A stretch of 41,180 nucleotides of DNA. It comes from Nemertoderma westbladi (Eukaryota > Xenacoelomorpha > Nemertodermatida > Nemertodermatidae). A program made the position numbers and the translations under genes. The notes below the pieces were generated by a model, which saw only the letters and a program-made list of their open reading frames with translations, made no database searches and had not been told where the DNA came from. Of the stretch, positions 40,992 through 41,180 are shown piece after piece. Every line of letters begins with the position of its first letter. Position 1 is the stretch's first letter. The stretch spans positions 1 through 41,180 of the forward strand of contig JAUCBJ010003401.1 in NCBI GenBank assembly GCA_032718475.1. Direction: 5' to 3'.

Positions 40992-41180
40992 AGAATATCA
41001 AATTGTGATTTAAAACATCAATACTGTACAGTTGAGCTGATAAAAACATACAGTAAGCAAGAAAATTAAAATAACGTATTAAATTTAAATAATCAAGTAA
41101 AGTACAGAAGTGATGATAAAATAGACATACAGTAGAACCGTGAAATAAAAATAACATAGTATTAATAACGGATAAAATCA

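Overview
The window reads as nuclear DNA from an animal, most likely a marine invertebrate. The evidence is a metazoan-type golgin with a GRIP domain, a TRIM-type B-box/coiled-coil relic, several non-LTR retrotransposon fragments, many inverted-repeat DNA transposon remnants and a tRNA-derived SINE. The SINE core resembles the one known from cephalopod and other lophotrochozoan SINEs. That hints at a spiralian, but I cannot name the species. Nothing looks bacterial or viral, and there is no operon logic.

There is one clearly intact gene, at 15356-23512 (+). It is an uninterrupted 2718-codon reading frame for a golgin-245 (GOLGA4)-like trans-Golgi tether. It has the MFKKLK N-terminus, a long coiled coil, and a C-terminal GRIP domain with the tyrosine expected for ARL1 binding. 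A cysteine-rich central stretch and three 54-residue tandem repeats are unusual features.

Left of the gene, 1-14400 is repeat-derived. It holds a short RT-tail fragment (1-110), a 294-bp inverted-repeat element (2419-2712), and a 320-bp inverted repeat pair (3473-3792 and 12033-12331). Inside that pair lies a 7.2-kb unit (4343-11577) with perfect 14-bp terminal inverted repeats and an 8-bp direct repeat at each side, as expected of a hAT-type transposon. No transposase is visible in it. It carries a ninefold repeat of about 60-65 bp, a 1-kb GGCTC pentamer array and a roughly 105-bp tandem repeat. Next come a GGCGCG-rich array (12500-13125), a LINE RT C-terminal fragment (13146-13522) and a BED-type zinc-finger fragment (14191-14397, minus).

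Right of the gene, 23513-31060 is AT-rich intergenic DNA with several palindromic or MITE-like elements, two tandem arrays, an endonuclease fragment of a non-LTR element (28640-29209, minus) and a SINE with 12-bp target-site duplications (29244-29516). A good RFX X-box (29969-29982) lies about 90 bp upstream of a possible short first exon. At 31253-34570 (minus) is a broken TRIM-like gene split by about 76 copies of a 22-bp minisatellite.

The right end has two RTE-like retrotransposon copies. The first (about 34755-35636) has lost its catalytic RT core. The second (36104-38024) is inserted in a dispersed repeat whose uninterrupted sister copy lies at 39181-39620, giving the pre-insertion site. 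The last 3 kb hold a 148-bp tandem repeat and a 592-bp inverted-repeat element.

The genes do not form a visible pathway. The main story is one conserved Golgi gene in a landscape of nested, decaying mobile elements.
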